From Haladaptatus halobius (GTDB lineage: Archaea; Halobacteriota; Halobacteria; Halobacteriales; Haladaptataceae), in NCBI RefSeq assembly GCF_020618475.1, contig NZ_CP085335.1, positions 2,810,037-2,874,036 of the forward strand: 64,000 nucleotides of DNA, read 5' to 3'. The position numbers were made by a program, and so were the translations under genes. Below the pieces are notes generated by a model. The model was not told the origin of the DNA, ran no database searches, and saw nothing but the letters and a program-made list of their open reading frames with translations. Positions 15,800 to 24,462 of this stretch are shown piece by piece. Positions within the stretch are counted from its first letter, which is position 1. Every line of letters starts with the position of its first letter.

Positions 15800-16984
15800 G
15801 TGCGCGTAGTCGCCAAGTTCGGGGGTACCAGCCTCGGAAGCGGCGACCGCATCAACCGGGCCGCGGACTCCGTCGCCGCCGCCGTCGAAGCGGGGCACGA
15901 GATCGCCGTCGTCGCCAGCGCGATGGGCAACTCGACCGACGAACTCCTCGACGAAATCCAGTTCGATGCGGACGAACCCGACCGCGCCGAGATCGTCAGC
16001 ATGGGCGAGCGAACAAGCGTCCGAATGCTCAAAGCCGCCCTCTCCGCCCGCGGCGTGGACGCCGCGTTCTTGGAACCGGGGAGCGACGACTGGCCCGTCG
16101 TCACCGACTCGCGCGGGGAAGTGAACCCCGAGGAGACTCGCGAGCGCGCCGCCGAACTCGCCGAACGGTTGGGCGACACCGTCCCGGTCGTGACGGGCTT
16201 TCTCGCCGAGAACGAAGACGGCAACGTGACGACGCTCGGACGCGGCGGGAGCGACACGACGGCCGTGATGCTCGGGACGTTCATGGACGCCGACGAGGTC
16301 GTCATCGTCACCGACGTGGAGGGCGTCATGACCGGCGACCCCAGCGTCGTGGAGGGGGCGCGAAACGTCGGCAAGATAACGGTGGACGAACTCCGGAACC
16401 TCTCGTTCCGCGGGGCCGAAGTGGTCGCACCTTCGGCACTCTCGTACAAGGACGACGATCTCCACGTCCGCGTGGTTCACTACCAGCACGGCGATCTGCT
16501 CGCGGGCGGGACGAGCGTCACGGGCCAGTTCGAGAACCTCACCGACATGCGGGAGGAGCCGCTGGCCTGCCTCACCGTCGCGGGGCGGGCGATTCGAAAC
16601 CGCCCCGGCATCCTCGCCGACCTCTCGTCCGCGCTCGGAAACAGCAGCATCAACGTGGACGCCGTCGCCAGCGGGATGGACAGCATCACGTTCTACGTGG
16701 ACGCCAAGGTGGCCGAGCGCGCAGAGAACATCCTCCATCAGGAGGTCATCGACGAGGAGTCGCTCTCTTCCATCTCCGTGGACGACCCGGTGGCGGTGGT
16801 TCGCGTCACGGGCGGCGAACTCCCCAACCGACCGGGCATCATCCACGAACTCGTCCAACCCATCGCGGACGCTCGCATCAACATCCACGACATGATAACC
16901 AGCGCGACCAGCGTCGCGGTGTTCGTGGACTGGGCCGACCGCGAGCAGACCCTGGAGATTCTGCAAGACCACTTCCAGCAGTAA
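15800..16984 (+). CDS. lysC: aspartate kinase
   Basis: A 394-residue enzyme that phosphorylates aspartate, the entry to Lys/Thr/Met biosynthesis. The nucleotide-binding start VAKFGGTSLG is diagnostic, and GRGGSDTTAV is the second conserved amino-acid kinase motif. Two ACT domains occupy about residues 250-394 (CLTVAGRAIRNRPGILADL and VRVTGGELPNRPGIIHELV) and give feedback control. The GTG at 15800 is taken as start because MRVVAKFGGTS is the normal N-terminus; the in-frame extension to 15620 has no family match. GGTGGT just upstream may act as a ribosome site. It is monocistronic as far as can be seen. Confidence 0.93.
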   Translation: MRVVAKFGGTSLGSGDRINRAADSVAAAVEAGHEIAVVASAMGNSTDELLDEIQFDADEPDRAEIVSMGERTSVRMLKAALSARGVDAAFLEPGSDDWPVVTDSRGEVNPEETRERAAELAERLGDTVPVVTGFLAENEDGNVTTLGRGGSDTTAVMLGTFMDADEVVIVTDVEGVMTGDPSVVEGARNVGKITVDELRNLSFRGAEVVAPSALSYKDDDLHVRVVHYQHGDLLAGGTSVTGQFENLTDMREEPLACLTVAGRAIRNRPGILADLSSALGNSSINVDAVASGMDSITFYVDAKVAERAENILHQEVIDEESLSSISVDDPVAVVRVTGGELPNRPGIIHELVQPIADARINIHDMITSATSVAVFVDWADREQTLEILQDHFQQ

Positions 16985-17255
16985 CGGTTTCGCGTCTTAC
17001 AAGTTCGCGTTCTCCCTCGGTTACATTGGGTTTCGAGCGGAGAATGTTGTGAGACGGCTCCATTGAAATCATCATTAACTGACAGAAGCCACACGCTGAA
17101 TACAGTGTGCTATCTGCCACAGCTCCTAATAGCGTGATACTCACTGAGTGGTAGCCCCGTCGTCGGTCGCCGATCTTAGAATGGTTCAAAGTCCATCGGA
17201 TCCTACCGAAGCGTTTGGAGTGGTTAAGTACCTTACTGAGAACAAGGGTGAGGTG

Positions 17256-18656
17256 TCAGCCTGTTGGCTCGATATTCTGGTTCATTCGGAACATATTCTC
17301 CGGATCCCACTCGTTTTTCAACTCCACCAAGCGGTCGTAGTTCTCCTCATAGGCACGATCCTCTTCACCCTCGCGTTCGGTGATGAAGTTTACATATGCA
17401 CCACCCGTCGCGTAGGGTGCCAGCTTATCGTGGAGGTCTCGGACCCACTCGATACACTTCTCGTCCTGCGAAGCGTCCTCCCAGCGGGTATGGACGTTCA
17501 ATACGTAGTTGACGTCGCGGTGGGGATAGGCAGTCGCATCCACCGGAACGTCGTTGACGGCCCCGCCGAGTCGGCCGAAGATGATCTCCGTATGCGGTGA
17601 TGGAATGGTCGTAACGTACTCAAGAGCCGTCTCGATAACCTCGTCATGGAGTTGCTCGAAATTATGCGTCTTCCAGTAATTCCGCAGCCCGGGTTCGAGC
17701 AGTGGATCGAACGCCTGCTGCCATCCGACGTAGGGATGCGGTTCGACTGCATCGGCGATGGGATCACCGAACTCCTGAAGCGGTGTGAGCGCTTCTTTCC
17801 CCCCCTCTAAATTTCCGGCATAGAACGCAGCCACGATACAGACCTCAGTCCCGTGCGTTTCTTCGGGAAGGAACGGGAGCGGCGGTGCCTTCCGTAGCAC
17901 GGGCCATGCAACGACTTCGTTCGGTGCATTTTCGCTGAACTCGCGGACGAATTCCAGTACTTCTGTCGCATCGTCGTGCGAGTAGACGATCGGTCCACAG
18001 AGCACCTCGGGGCCGACCTCGTGGAGCTGGAATTCGAACGTCGTCACGATGCCGAAGTTACCGCCGCCCCCGCGAACCCCCCAGAACAGATCGGTGTTCT
18101 CGTCCTCGCTTGCATAGACGAACTCGCCATCCGCAGTGACCATGTCCACCGACAGAAGATTGTCGATGGTCAGGCCGTAGTTGCGCGAGAGCCACCCGAA
18201 ACCACCGCCGAGCGTGAGGCCGGCGACGCCCGTCGTTGAGTTAATTCCGAGCGGCGTGGCGAGTCCAAATGCCTGCGTTTCGTGATCCATATCGCCGAGC
18301 GTCGCACCCGGTTCAACCCGCGCAGTTTTCTCGTCGGGATTGACTTGGACTGAGTCCATCAGCGAGAGGTCAATCATGAGTCCATAATCGCAAACTGCGT
18401 TGCCTGCCACGTTGTGACCGCCGCCCTTGACAGCGATCCGAAGATTATGTTCTCGCCCGAAATTCACGGCGCTGATGACGTCCGCAGCGCCCGTTGGCTG
18501 CGCGATTACCGCCGGTCGGCGGTCGATCATCGCGTTCCAGATTGACCGGGCTTCGTCGTAACCGTCATCGTCTGGTTGGAGTACCTTCCCCCGAAATCCG
18601 GTTTTGAATCCTTCAACCACTTTTTCATCGACCGGGCGATGTGCTGCAAATGTCAT
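17256..18656 (-). CDS. FAD-linked oxidoreductase, berberine-bridge-enzyme type
   Basis: A 466-residue flavoprotein of the PCMH/BBE class. The FAD-binding half has AVKGGGHNVAGNAVCDYG, where His (and Cys in bicovalent members) attaches flavin, then LTLGGGFGWLSRNYGLTIDNL and the WGVRGGGGNFGIVT motif. The BBE C-terminus contains YVNFITERE and RLVELKNEWDPENMFRMNQN. It oxidises an alcohol, sugar or amine of unknown identity. The frame is open to ATG 18683, but a TATA box at about 18697-18706 (minus strand) would place transcription start near 18676, so ATG 18656 (MTFAAHRPVDEKVV) is chosen. Base composition is slightly more AT-rich than its neighbours. Divergent from hemL. Confidence 0.88.
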   Translation of the reverse strand: MTFAAHRPVDEKVVEGFKTGFRGKVLQPDDDGYDEARSIWNAMIDRRPAVIAQPTGAADVISAVNFGREHNLRIAVKGGGHNVAGNAVCDYGLMIDLSLMDSVQVNPDEKTARVEPGATLGDMDHETQAFGLATPLGINSTTGVAGLTLGGGFGWLSRNYGLTIDNLLSVDMVTADGEFVYASEDENTDLFWGVRGGGGNFGIVTTFEFQLHEVGPEVLCGPIVYSHDDATEVLEFVREFSENAPNEVVAWPVLRKAPPLPFLPEETHGTEVCIVAAFYAGNLEGGKEALTPLQEFGDPIADAVEPHPYVGWQQAFDPLLEPGLRNYWKTHNFEQLHDEVIETALEYVTTIPSPHTEIIFGRLGGAVNDVPVDATAYPHRDVNYVLNVHTRWEDASQDEKCIEWVRDLHDKLAPYATGGAYVNFITEREGEEDRAYEENYDRLVELKNEWDPENMFRMNQNIEPTG

Positions 18657-18864
18657 TATCGAAACCCCGTTGTACGGTACCATACACCAAGACTAAAATA
18701 TAGTGGCACGGCAGATCGCAAATCAAGGGACAAAACTTTCGAAGTAGCCGATACGAGCCCTGTATTTAGCACGATCATCAAATATGGCACGATCTCAGAA
18801 GGTCAACAAAGTCATTGAGACCGGGATCGATGGAGAAGCGACGCACACGCAATTCTCGACACAA

Positions 18865-18870
18865 ACTTTA
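18865..18870 (+). promoter_or_regulatory. TATA box of hemL
   Basis: ACTTTA about 27 nt before ATG 18895, consistent with a leaderless transcript. It argues against the longer frame that opens at 18784. Confidence 0.55.
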
Positions 18871-18894
18871 CCCGGGAGTTCGAACCCGTCGACT

Positions 18895-20235
18895 ATGAAC
18901 CGCGAGCGATCTCGAAACCTGTATGACCGCGCGCTATCAGTGATGCCGGGCGGCGTCAACTCCCCCGTCCGAGCCGTCCGTCCGTACCCCTTCTTCGTGA
19001 AGCGGGGCGACGGCGCGCACGTTATCGACGCCGACGGCAATCGGTACCTCGACTACGCGATGGGGTACGGTCCGCTGCTGTTGGGCCACGACCTGCCCCA
19101 GTCAGTCCGGTCGGCCGTCCAGTCGTGTCTCTCGGACGGTCCGATGTACGGCGCGCCGACCGAAGTGGAGGTCGAACTCGCGGAGTACGTCGCCCGACAC
19201 GTCCCGAGCGTCGAGATGGTTCGGTTCGTCAACAGCGGGACGGAGGCGACCGTCTCCGCCGTGCGCCTCGCCCGCGGCTACACCGACCGCGACAAGATCG
19301 TCGTCATGCAGGGCGGCTACCACGGCGCGCAGGACTCGACGCTGGTGGAAGGCGAGTCCGGCCGCCCCGCCGAACCGAGTTCCGGCGGGATTCCGGGGTC
19401 GTTCGCGCGCGAGACGATTCCGGTTCCGTTCAACGACGAGGACGCGATCCACGAGGTGTTCGCGGAGCACGGCGAAGACATCGCCTGCGTCCTCGTGGAA
19501 CCCATCCTTGGCAACCATGGCGTCGTCCATCCCGTCGACGGCTACCTCGAAACGCTCCGCGAGGTGACCGACGAACACGGCTCGCTCCTCGTCTTCGACG
19601 AGGTCATCACCGGATTCCGGGTCGGCGGCCTGCAGTGCGCGCAGGGCAAGTTCGGCGTCACGCCCGACCTGACGACGTTCGGGAAGATCGTCGGCGGCGG
19701 CTTCCCCATCGGCGCAATCGGCGGCCGGGCGGAGATCATCGAGCAGTTCGCGCCGACCGGCCCCGTCTTCCAAGCCGGGACGTTCTCGGGCCATCCCGTG
19801 ACGATGACCGCCGGACTCGAAACGCTTCGCTTCGCCGCAGAAAACGACGTGTATGACCACGTCGACGACCTCGGCGAGCGACTCCGGAAGGGATTGACCG
19901 ACATCGTGGCCGACCGCGCCCCCGAGTACACCGTGGCCGGCATCGACAGCATCTTCAAGGTCATCTTCACCCGCGAGGGACCGAGCAACCGCGAAGGCCA
20001 CTGCGAAGCCGGCTGTACGCAGGACGTGAACTGCCCACGATTCGACTACTGCCCCAAGTCCGGGGCCGACGTCGACCGCGCCGAGACCGAACGCTGGGAA
20101 CGTCTGTTCCGGCCTGCGATGCTAGAGCAGGGCGTCTTCCTCACGGCGAACCAGTTCGAAGCGCAGTTCGTCAGCTACGCTCACACCGAGGAAGATATCG
20201 AGGCGACGTTGGAGGCGTACAAAGAGGCACTGTAG
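18895..20235 (+). CDS. hemL: glutamate-1-semialdehyde 2,1-aminomutase
   Basis: A 446-residue PLP enzyme that turns glutamate-1-semialdehyde into 5-aminolevulinate, the C5 route to heme and cobamides. The N-terminus [27 protein letters not shown] is typical. The PLP-phosphate site is FVNSGTEAT, the cofactor Asp is in FDEVITGFR, and the Schiff-base lysine is in [10 protein letters not shown] near residue 264. A haloarchaeal Cys-rich insert lies near the C-terminus ([17 protein letters not shown]), which could bind a metal. Start chosen from the TATA box and the family N-terminus. hemC and hemD lie about 2.4 kb downstream, separated by decayed membrane genes. Confidence 0.95.
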   Translation: MNRERSRNLYDRALSVMPGGVNSPVRAVRPYPFFVKRGDGAHVIDADGNRYLDYAMGYGPLLLGHDLPQSVRSAVQSCLSDGPMYGAPTEVEVELAEYVARHVPSVEMVRFVNSGTEATVSAVRLARGYTDRDKIVVMQGGYHGAQDSTLVEGESGRPAEPSSGGIPGSFARETIPVPFNDEDAIHEVFAEHGEDIACVLVEPILGNHGVVHPVDGYLETLREVTDEHGSLLVFDEVITGFRVGGLQCAQGKFGVTPDLTTFGKIVGGGFPIGAIGGRAEIIEQFAPTGPVFQAGTFSGHPVTMTAGLETLRFAAENDVYDHVDDLGERLRKGLTDIVADRAPEYTVAGIDSIFKVIFTREGPSNREGHCEAGCTQDVNCPRFDYCPKSGADVDRAETERWERLFRPAMLEQGVFLTANQFEAQFVSYAHTEEDIEATLEAYKEAL

Positions 20236-20267
20236 GTTCTCTCGCTGTAGCGTTTACCACTTCCCGG

Positions 20268-20707
20268 ATAGACGGATTCGATAAGCAGACCCAGTCAGTC
20301 ACCGTCGACTCCAACTGGTGGTATCTCGTCACCGCGACGCCCATCGTCTTCGTCCTCTCGTGGTTCGTCGGCATCCTCCTTTTCGGGTGGTTCCTCCTCG
20401 GCTGGGGAATCGACTTCGCCAGCCCCCGCATCATCGGGCCGTTTTTCCTGCTCACGCTGTTCAGCTTTGCTATCTTCGCCCTGTTCGTGACGGCGATGCT
20501 CGTCCTGTTTCCGGTGGCGATCTACCTCGACGCGGAAGTTGTCAATCGCGCGAATCTGGACTGGCAACCGGATAGCGCGCTCTACGCGCTGCGCTCATCA
20601 CCGTCGTGAGCGCGCTCGTCACTGGATTCACGCTGAGCGTTCCGGTGGCCGTCTACTACCTCTACCAGCGCCATCGGCACGTCGGAGTTCCGTTGACGGA
20701 TTTTTAG
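20268..20707 (+). pseudogene. decayed small multi-pass membrane protein, paralog of the gene at 21621
   Basis: The frame begins after an ATA codon at 20268, where an ATG would be expected (xDGFDKQTQSVTVDSNWWYLV). It runs through three hydrophobic segments to NRANLDWQPDSALYAL. One base appears to be missing near 20591, and the next frame continues ALITVVSALVTGF and VPVAVYYLYQRHRHVGVP to the TAG at 20705-20707. The last part matches the intact gene downstream (NRAEAGWEPSS and VPFSLYYLRERHEHVGVP), so they are paralogs. No start codon and a frameshift together suggest real decay. Confidence 0.65.
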
Positions 20708-20752
20708 TTAGTAATCAAAAAAATCATGTATCAGTCGTAAAACGTTCTTCGT

Positions 20753-21554
20753 ATGGCCGTTATCAGCGCGTTTCGAACCGCCGGACGGGCAATCCTCCGA
20801 AATCCTATCGTCCTCGTCGTCACCGCCCTCTTCGGCGCGGTTCAGTTACCGCAGCTACTCACACACATCATCGACCCGTTCCTCGCGGACGTGTTTTCGC
20901 TCGTCGTCAGCTTCGTCATGATATTCGTCAGCCCCTTCTTCCAAGCGGGTCTCATCGGGATGGTGAACGAGGGTATCGACGGACGAACGAAGCTCGGAAC
21001 GTTTGTCTCGGAAGGGAAAGACCACTACGTGTCGATGCTCGGCATCTACCTGTTCGTCGTGGCGATGAGCTTCGTGTTCGGCATCCTCGTGATCTTCGGA
21101 GCGTTTGCCGGGGTCGGGGCGACGTTCGCCACCGGCGGAGAGGCGAGTCTCCCTGCCATCGGCGTGCTCGGAATGATCGCCCTTCTCGTCGTCGGTGCGT
21201 ATCTGCTCACCGTGTTCTTCTTCCAGTTCTACGCGCAGGCGATAGTCATCGACGACCTCGGGGCCGTCGCCGGAGTGAAACACAGTTTCCGGTGCGTAGG
21301 GCGCATCTCGTGACCACCCTCGGATACTCGCTTCCCGCGGGTGCGGTCGGCCTCCTCTTCGGTCTCGTCGGGGTGGCGCTCACCTTTTTAACGATGCCGC
21401 GCGGGAAGTCCAGTTCGTCGACCCGGTCACCTCGGTCGGGGGACTTCTCGGAATCGCCCTCGGATTCATCGTGCTCACCAGTCTCTTCAGCGGATTCATG
21501 GCGGCGTACTCCGTCGCCTTCTACCGCGAGATTCGCGTCCCGACCTTCGGGTGA
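20753..21554 (+). pseudogene. haloarchaeal multi-pass membrane protein broken by two frameshifts
   Basis: It begins as a well-formed membrane protein (MAVISAFRTAGRAILRNP; about five hydrophobic segments; DDLGAVAGVKHSFRCV). Near 21296 one base is missing and the frame changes to RAHLVTTLGYSLPAGAVGLL and GVALTFLTMPR. Near 21405 a second single-base change moves to VQFVDPVTSVGGLLGIALG and AYSVAFYREIRVPTFG, ending at TGA 21552-21554. Rejoined, the protein is about 266 residues and resembles a haloarchaeal DUF of six-helix membrane proteins with a conserved DDLG...KxSFR motif. Function unknown. Either a pseudogene or assembly errors. Confidence 0.72.
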
Positions 21555-21620
21555 ATCGAGCACCGGTCGGTGTTTGGGAGGCGATATTCGTTTTATCCCT
21601 CCGCCCTAACAAGCAGCCAG

Positions 21621-22070
21621 ATGCAACGTCCGAAGCTCTCCGGCGACCGGGTGAACTCGCGCTGGTGGTACTGGATCGCGGCGGTGCCGACGGTCTTCGC
21701 CTTCTGGCTGGTGACGGTCGCGTGGGTCGCTTTCGCAATCTGGCTGGAACCCAATCTCCTGTACGGCCCGAGCAACCCGCTCGTTCACTCGGCGCTCGTC
21801 TCGCTGGCCGCGATGGGTATTCCGTTCGCCGTACTCATCGCCATCTTCCCGCTCGCGGTGTTTCAGGATACGGTGGCCATCAACCGCGCGGAAGCCGGAT
21901 GGGAACCGTCGAGCAGAAACTACGCCCTCGTCGCTCTGCTCGGTCTCGTCGCGCTGGCCGGACTCGCGTTCGCCGACCTCTCGCTCGCCGTCATCGTCGG
22001 ATTCGTTCTGAGCGTTCCGTTCTCCCTGTACTACCTCCGAGAACGCCACGAACACGTCGGCGTGCCGTGA
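21621..22070 (+). CDS. small multi-pass membrane protein
   Basis: A 149-residue protein with four hydrophobic segments: about 18-45 (WYWIAAVPTVFAFWLVTVA), 60-85, 105-120 and 120-138. It ends in a charged YYLRERHEHVGVP. Start ATG 21621 is fixed by a TTTTAT box 27 nt upstream (21591-21596), although the frame opens at 21570. It is the intact paralog of the pseudogene at 20268-20707; they share WWY near the start, the NRAxxxWxP loop and the HVGVP end. Function unknown. Confidence 0.75.
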   Translation: MQRPKLSGDRVNSRWWYWIAAVPTVFAFWLVTVAWVAFAIWLEPNLLYGPSNPLVHSALVSLAAMGIPFAVLIAIFPLAVFQDTVAINRAEAGWEPSSRNYALVALLGLVALAGLAFADLSLAVIVGFVLSVPFSLYYLRERHEHVGVP

Positions 22071-22076
22071 GCGGTT

Positions 22077-22298
22077 TCATAGGAAGAGAAGTCCGAGGAC
22101 TGCAAATCCGACGCCGAAGACGAGCCGCAGGATACCGATACGCCGATAGACCCGCTCACCATCAGCTGTGAGCCCATCAGAAGACGCAGAATAAACGGCC
22201 ACACGTCGAGACGGAACAGCTTCTGCGGCCACAGTAGAAAGCCGAGTCCCAGCATCACCGGCTGCATGCTGACAAACAGAATCGCTCGCCACGCCATA
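22077..22298 (-). pseudogene. small two-helix membrane protein with one frameshift
   Basis: From ATG 22298 the frame reads MAWRAILFVSMQPVMLGLGF and LFRLDVWPFILRLLMGSQ. Then it must shift near 22160 to continue LTADGERVYRRIGILRLVFG and FAVLGLLFL, stopping at 22077. Rejoined it is about 74 residues with two membrane helices flanking a loop, a recognisable small haloarchaeal membrane family (DUF6199-like by memory). The gene is convergent with the intact membrane gene ending at 22070. Confidence 0.6.
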
Positions 22299-22479
22299 AA
22301 GTAGCACTCTCGACACGATAGTAAAATGTTTGTGCGTACCGGGGCTGGCACGATTGATATGCCATTTTCGGAGTTGCGGGGACGAACTACCGCACTTCGT
22401 GCAGGTAAGCGACTCCCCATTGCGCTGTAGCAGCCGACGCAACCGTATGAACTAGCGCACTCACCGCGAACGAATGGCT

Positions 22480-22500
22480 CGTCAGAGCTTCGCTCTGACG
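22480..22500. repeat. perfect 9-bp hairpin upstream of hemC
   Basis: CGTCAGAGC, a 3-nt loop TTC, then GCTCTGACG, followed by GGTGCTTTTGG or similar T-containing sequence. It could be a transcription terminator, an RNA leader element, or part of a small mobile repeat together with the larger inverted repeat 12 bp downstream. Confidence 0.6.
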
Positions 22501-22511
22501 GTGCTTTTGGT

Positions 22512-22567
22512 CGACCTTTTACGACGGTCGCCGCCCTCGTCGACCCCCTGACCGTCGTAAAAGGTCG
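22512..22567. repeat. 18-bp perfect inverted repeat upstream of hemC
   Basis: Arms at 22512-22529 (CGACCTTTTACGACGGTC) and 22550-22567 are exact reverse complements, separated by 20 nt. The right arm ends 42 nt before the hemC ATG. The CGTAAAAGG in the right arm might serve as the TATA element for hemC, so the repeat could overlap the promoter. The 311-bp intergenic region (22299-22609) holds no gene. Confidence 0.75.
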
Positions 22568-22609
22568 CGTTGCGAAGGTGGTTTCAACGTCGGGTTCCCA
22601 CTGTCGGAT

Positions 22610-23707
22610 ATGAGCTATCGCGGAAAGGAACTCCGTCTCGCCACACGGGGGTCAGATCTGGCCGTTCGACAGTCGGGGGAGGTAAAGGCGGCGCTGGAAG
22701 ACCGCCGGTTCACGGTCGAACTGGTCGAGGTGGAGACGACGGGGGATAGATTGGACGACGCGCTCATCACCGAACTCGGGAAGACGGGCGCGTTCGTTCG
22801 GGATTTAGACCAGCGCGTGCTGGACGGCGACGTCGACGGGTCGATTCACTCGATGAAGGACATGCCGACCGAACAGCCGGACGAACTCATCGTCGCGGGG
22901 GTTCCCGAGCGCGCAAACGCGAACGATGCGCTCGTGACGCCGGACGGAAAATCGATCGACGAACTTCCGGACGGTGCGGTCGTCGGAACGTCGAGCCTCC
23001 GCCGGAAGGCGCAACTGCTGAACTACCGACCCGACCTCGTCGTCGAACCCCTGCGGGGCAACGTCGATACGCGCGTCGAGAAACTGCTCGCGCCGACGCT
23101 TCAGCTGGAACATCAGGAGCGAAGCGAGGAAGAGAGCGAGCGCAAGGGCCACGTCGGAAAGGACGACGGCTACGAGTTCCCCTACGACGAGACAGTCGAG
23201 GAGTGGTTCGACGATCTCGCCGAGGTCGAGCGCCGAGCGCTCGAACGGGAGGTGGAGACGGAGTACGACGCCATCGTGCTCGCGGAAGCGGGCCTCCAGC
23301 GGAGCGGTCTCGCCCACCACGTCGAGTACGAACCCCTCCCCCGGAAGGAGTTCGTCTCGGCCCCGGGACAGGGCGCGCTCGCCGTCGTCACGCTCGACAC
23401 CGAACTCGCGGAGGACATACACACCGTTATCGACCACCCCCGAACGCGTGTCGAGACGACCGTCGAGCGAACCATCCTCCGCGAACTGAACGGCGGCTGT
23501 ATCGCACCCATCGGCGTCCACGCCATCATCCAAGGCGAGAACGTCCACGTCGAGGCGCAGGTGTTTAGCGCCGATGGTTCGGAGGCCGTCTCCATCAAGC
23601 GCGACGTACCAGTGCAGACGCACGTCTCCGGCGCGAAGCAGGTCGCCGGCGAACTCGCGGATCGCGGCGCTCGTGAACTGATCGAGGCGGCTCGGGGGGA
23701 CGAATGA
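22610..23707 (+). CDS. hemC: hydroxymethylbilane synthase (porphobilinogen deaminase)
   Basis: A 365-residue cytoplasmic enzyme that polymerises four porphobilinogens into hydroxymethylbilane. The N-terminal LRLATRGSDLAVRQ, SIHSMKDMPTE and VGTSSLRRKAQL are the family signatures. Cys297 in NGGCIAPIG carries the dipyrromethane cofactor. Residues about 161-217 are an acidic insertion (from LLAPTLQLEH to LEREVETE) that lengthens the protein beyond the usual 300-310 residues. The stop overlaps the hemD ATG by 4 nt (ATGA), so the pair is translationally coupled. Confidence 0.95.
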   Translation: MSYRGKELRLATRGSDLAVRQSGEVKAALEDRRFTVELVEVETTGDRLDDALITELGKTGAFVRDLDQRVLDGDVDGSIHSMKDMPTEQPDELIVAGVPERANANDALVTPDGKSIDELPDGAVVGTSSLRRKAQLLNYRPDLVVEPLRGNVDTRVEKLLAPTLQLEHQERSEEESERKGHVGKDDGYEFPYDETVEEWFDDLAEVERRALEREVETEYDAIVLAEAGLQRSGLAHHVEYEPLPRKEFVSAPGQGALAVVTLDTELAEDIHTVIDHPRTRVETTVERTILRELNGGCIAPIGVHAIIQGENVHVEAQVFSADGSEAVSIKRDVPVQTHVSGAKQVAGELADRGARELIEAARGDE

Positions 23708-24435
23708 AGGTAGCGATCTTCCGCCCGGACGACGAGCGACTCGACGAGGCGGTGACCCTGTTGGAATCGCTCGGCGCGGAGCCCGTGGCAGACCCGATGC
23801 TCGCGGTGAAGCCGACGGGAAGCACACCTCAGGACGCCGACTTCGTCGTGCTGACGAGCAAGACGGGCGTCGAACTCGCACACAAGGCCGGCTGGTCCCC
23901 CGACGACGCGACCGTCTGCGCCATCGGCGACTCGACCGCCACCGCGCTCCGCGAACACGGCTACGACGTGGACACCGTTCCCGACGAGTTCTCCTCGCAC
24001 GGACTCGTCGCGGCACTCTCGGACCGCGCCCAGGGCGAGCGCGTCGAAGTCGCCCGAAGCGACCACGGGAGCGAGGTACTGACCGACGGCCTCGCCGACG
24101 CCGGGGCCGACGTTCACGAAACCGTGCTCTACGAACTCGTCCGCCCGGAGGGGGCGGGACGTTCGACCGAACTCGCCGCCGAAGGAAAACTCGACGCGGC
24201 GCTGTTCACCTCGTCGCTCACGGTCGGACACTTCCTCACCGCCGCGGAAGAGCGCGGGATTCGGGGCGAAGCGGTCGCGGGTCTCGAAGCGGCCGTCGTC
24301 GGTGTTATCGGCGAACCGACGCGCGAGACGGCCCGCGAGCACGGTCTCCAGGTCGACGTGGTTCCCGAAGTCGCCTCCTTCGACCAGCTGGCGCGCGGCG
24401 CGGTCGATCGTCTCCGCAACAAAGCTGAACTTTAA
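23704..24435 (+). CDS. hemD: uroporphyrinogen-III synthase
   Basis: A 243-residue enzyme that cyclises hydroxymethylbilane to uroporphyrinogen III. The two-lobed fold is seen as an N-terminal MKVAIFRPDDERLDEAV, the central FVVLTSKTGVELAH and CAIGDSTATALREHGYDVD, and the second-lobe LFTSSLTVGHFL and VVGVIGEPTRETAREHGLQVD. Sequence conservation in this family is always low, but position after hemC settles the call. In many haloarchaea, as I recall, a uroporphyrinogen methyltransferase gene sits between hemC and hemD; here the two genes overlap directly. Confidence 0.93.
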   Translation: MKVAIFRPDDERLDEAVTLLESLGAEPVADPMLAVKPTGSTPQDADFVVLTSKTGVELAHKAGWSPDDATVCAIGDSTATALREHGYDVDTVPDEFSSHGLVAALSDRAQGERVEVARSDHGSEVLTDGLADAGADVHETVLYELVRPEGAGRSTELAAEGKLDAALFTSSLTVGHFLTAAEERGIRGEAVAGLEAAVVGVIGEPTRETAREHGLQVDVVPEVASFDQLARGAVDRLRNKAEL

Positions 24436-24436
24436 A
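24430..24436 (+). promoter_or_regulatory. TATA box of the DHH nuclease gene
   Basis: CTTTAAA about 30 nt before ATG 24463. It overlaps the last codons of hemD, so the nuclease gene can be transcribed independently of the hem genes. Confidence 0.5.
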
Positions 24437-24462
24437 CGATAGAACGTCTCCATGATGTACCT

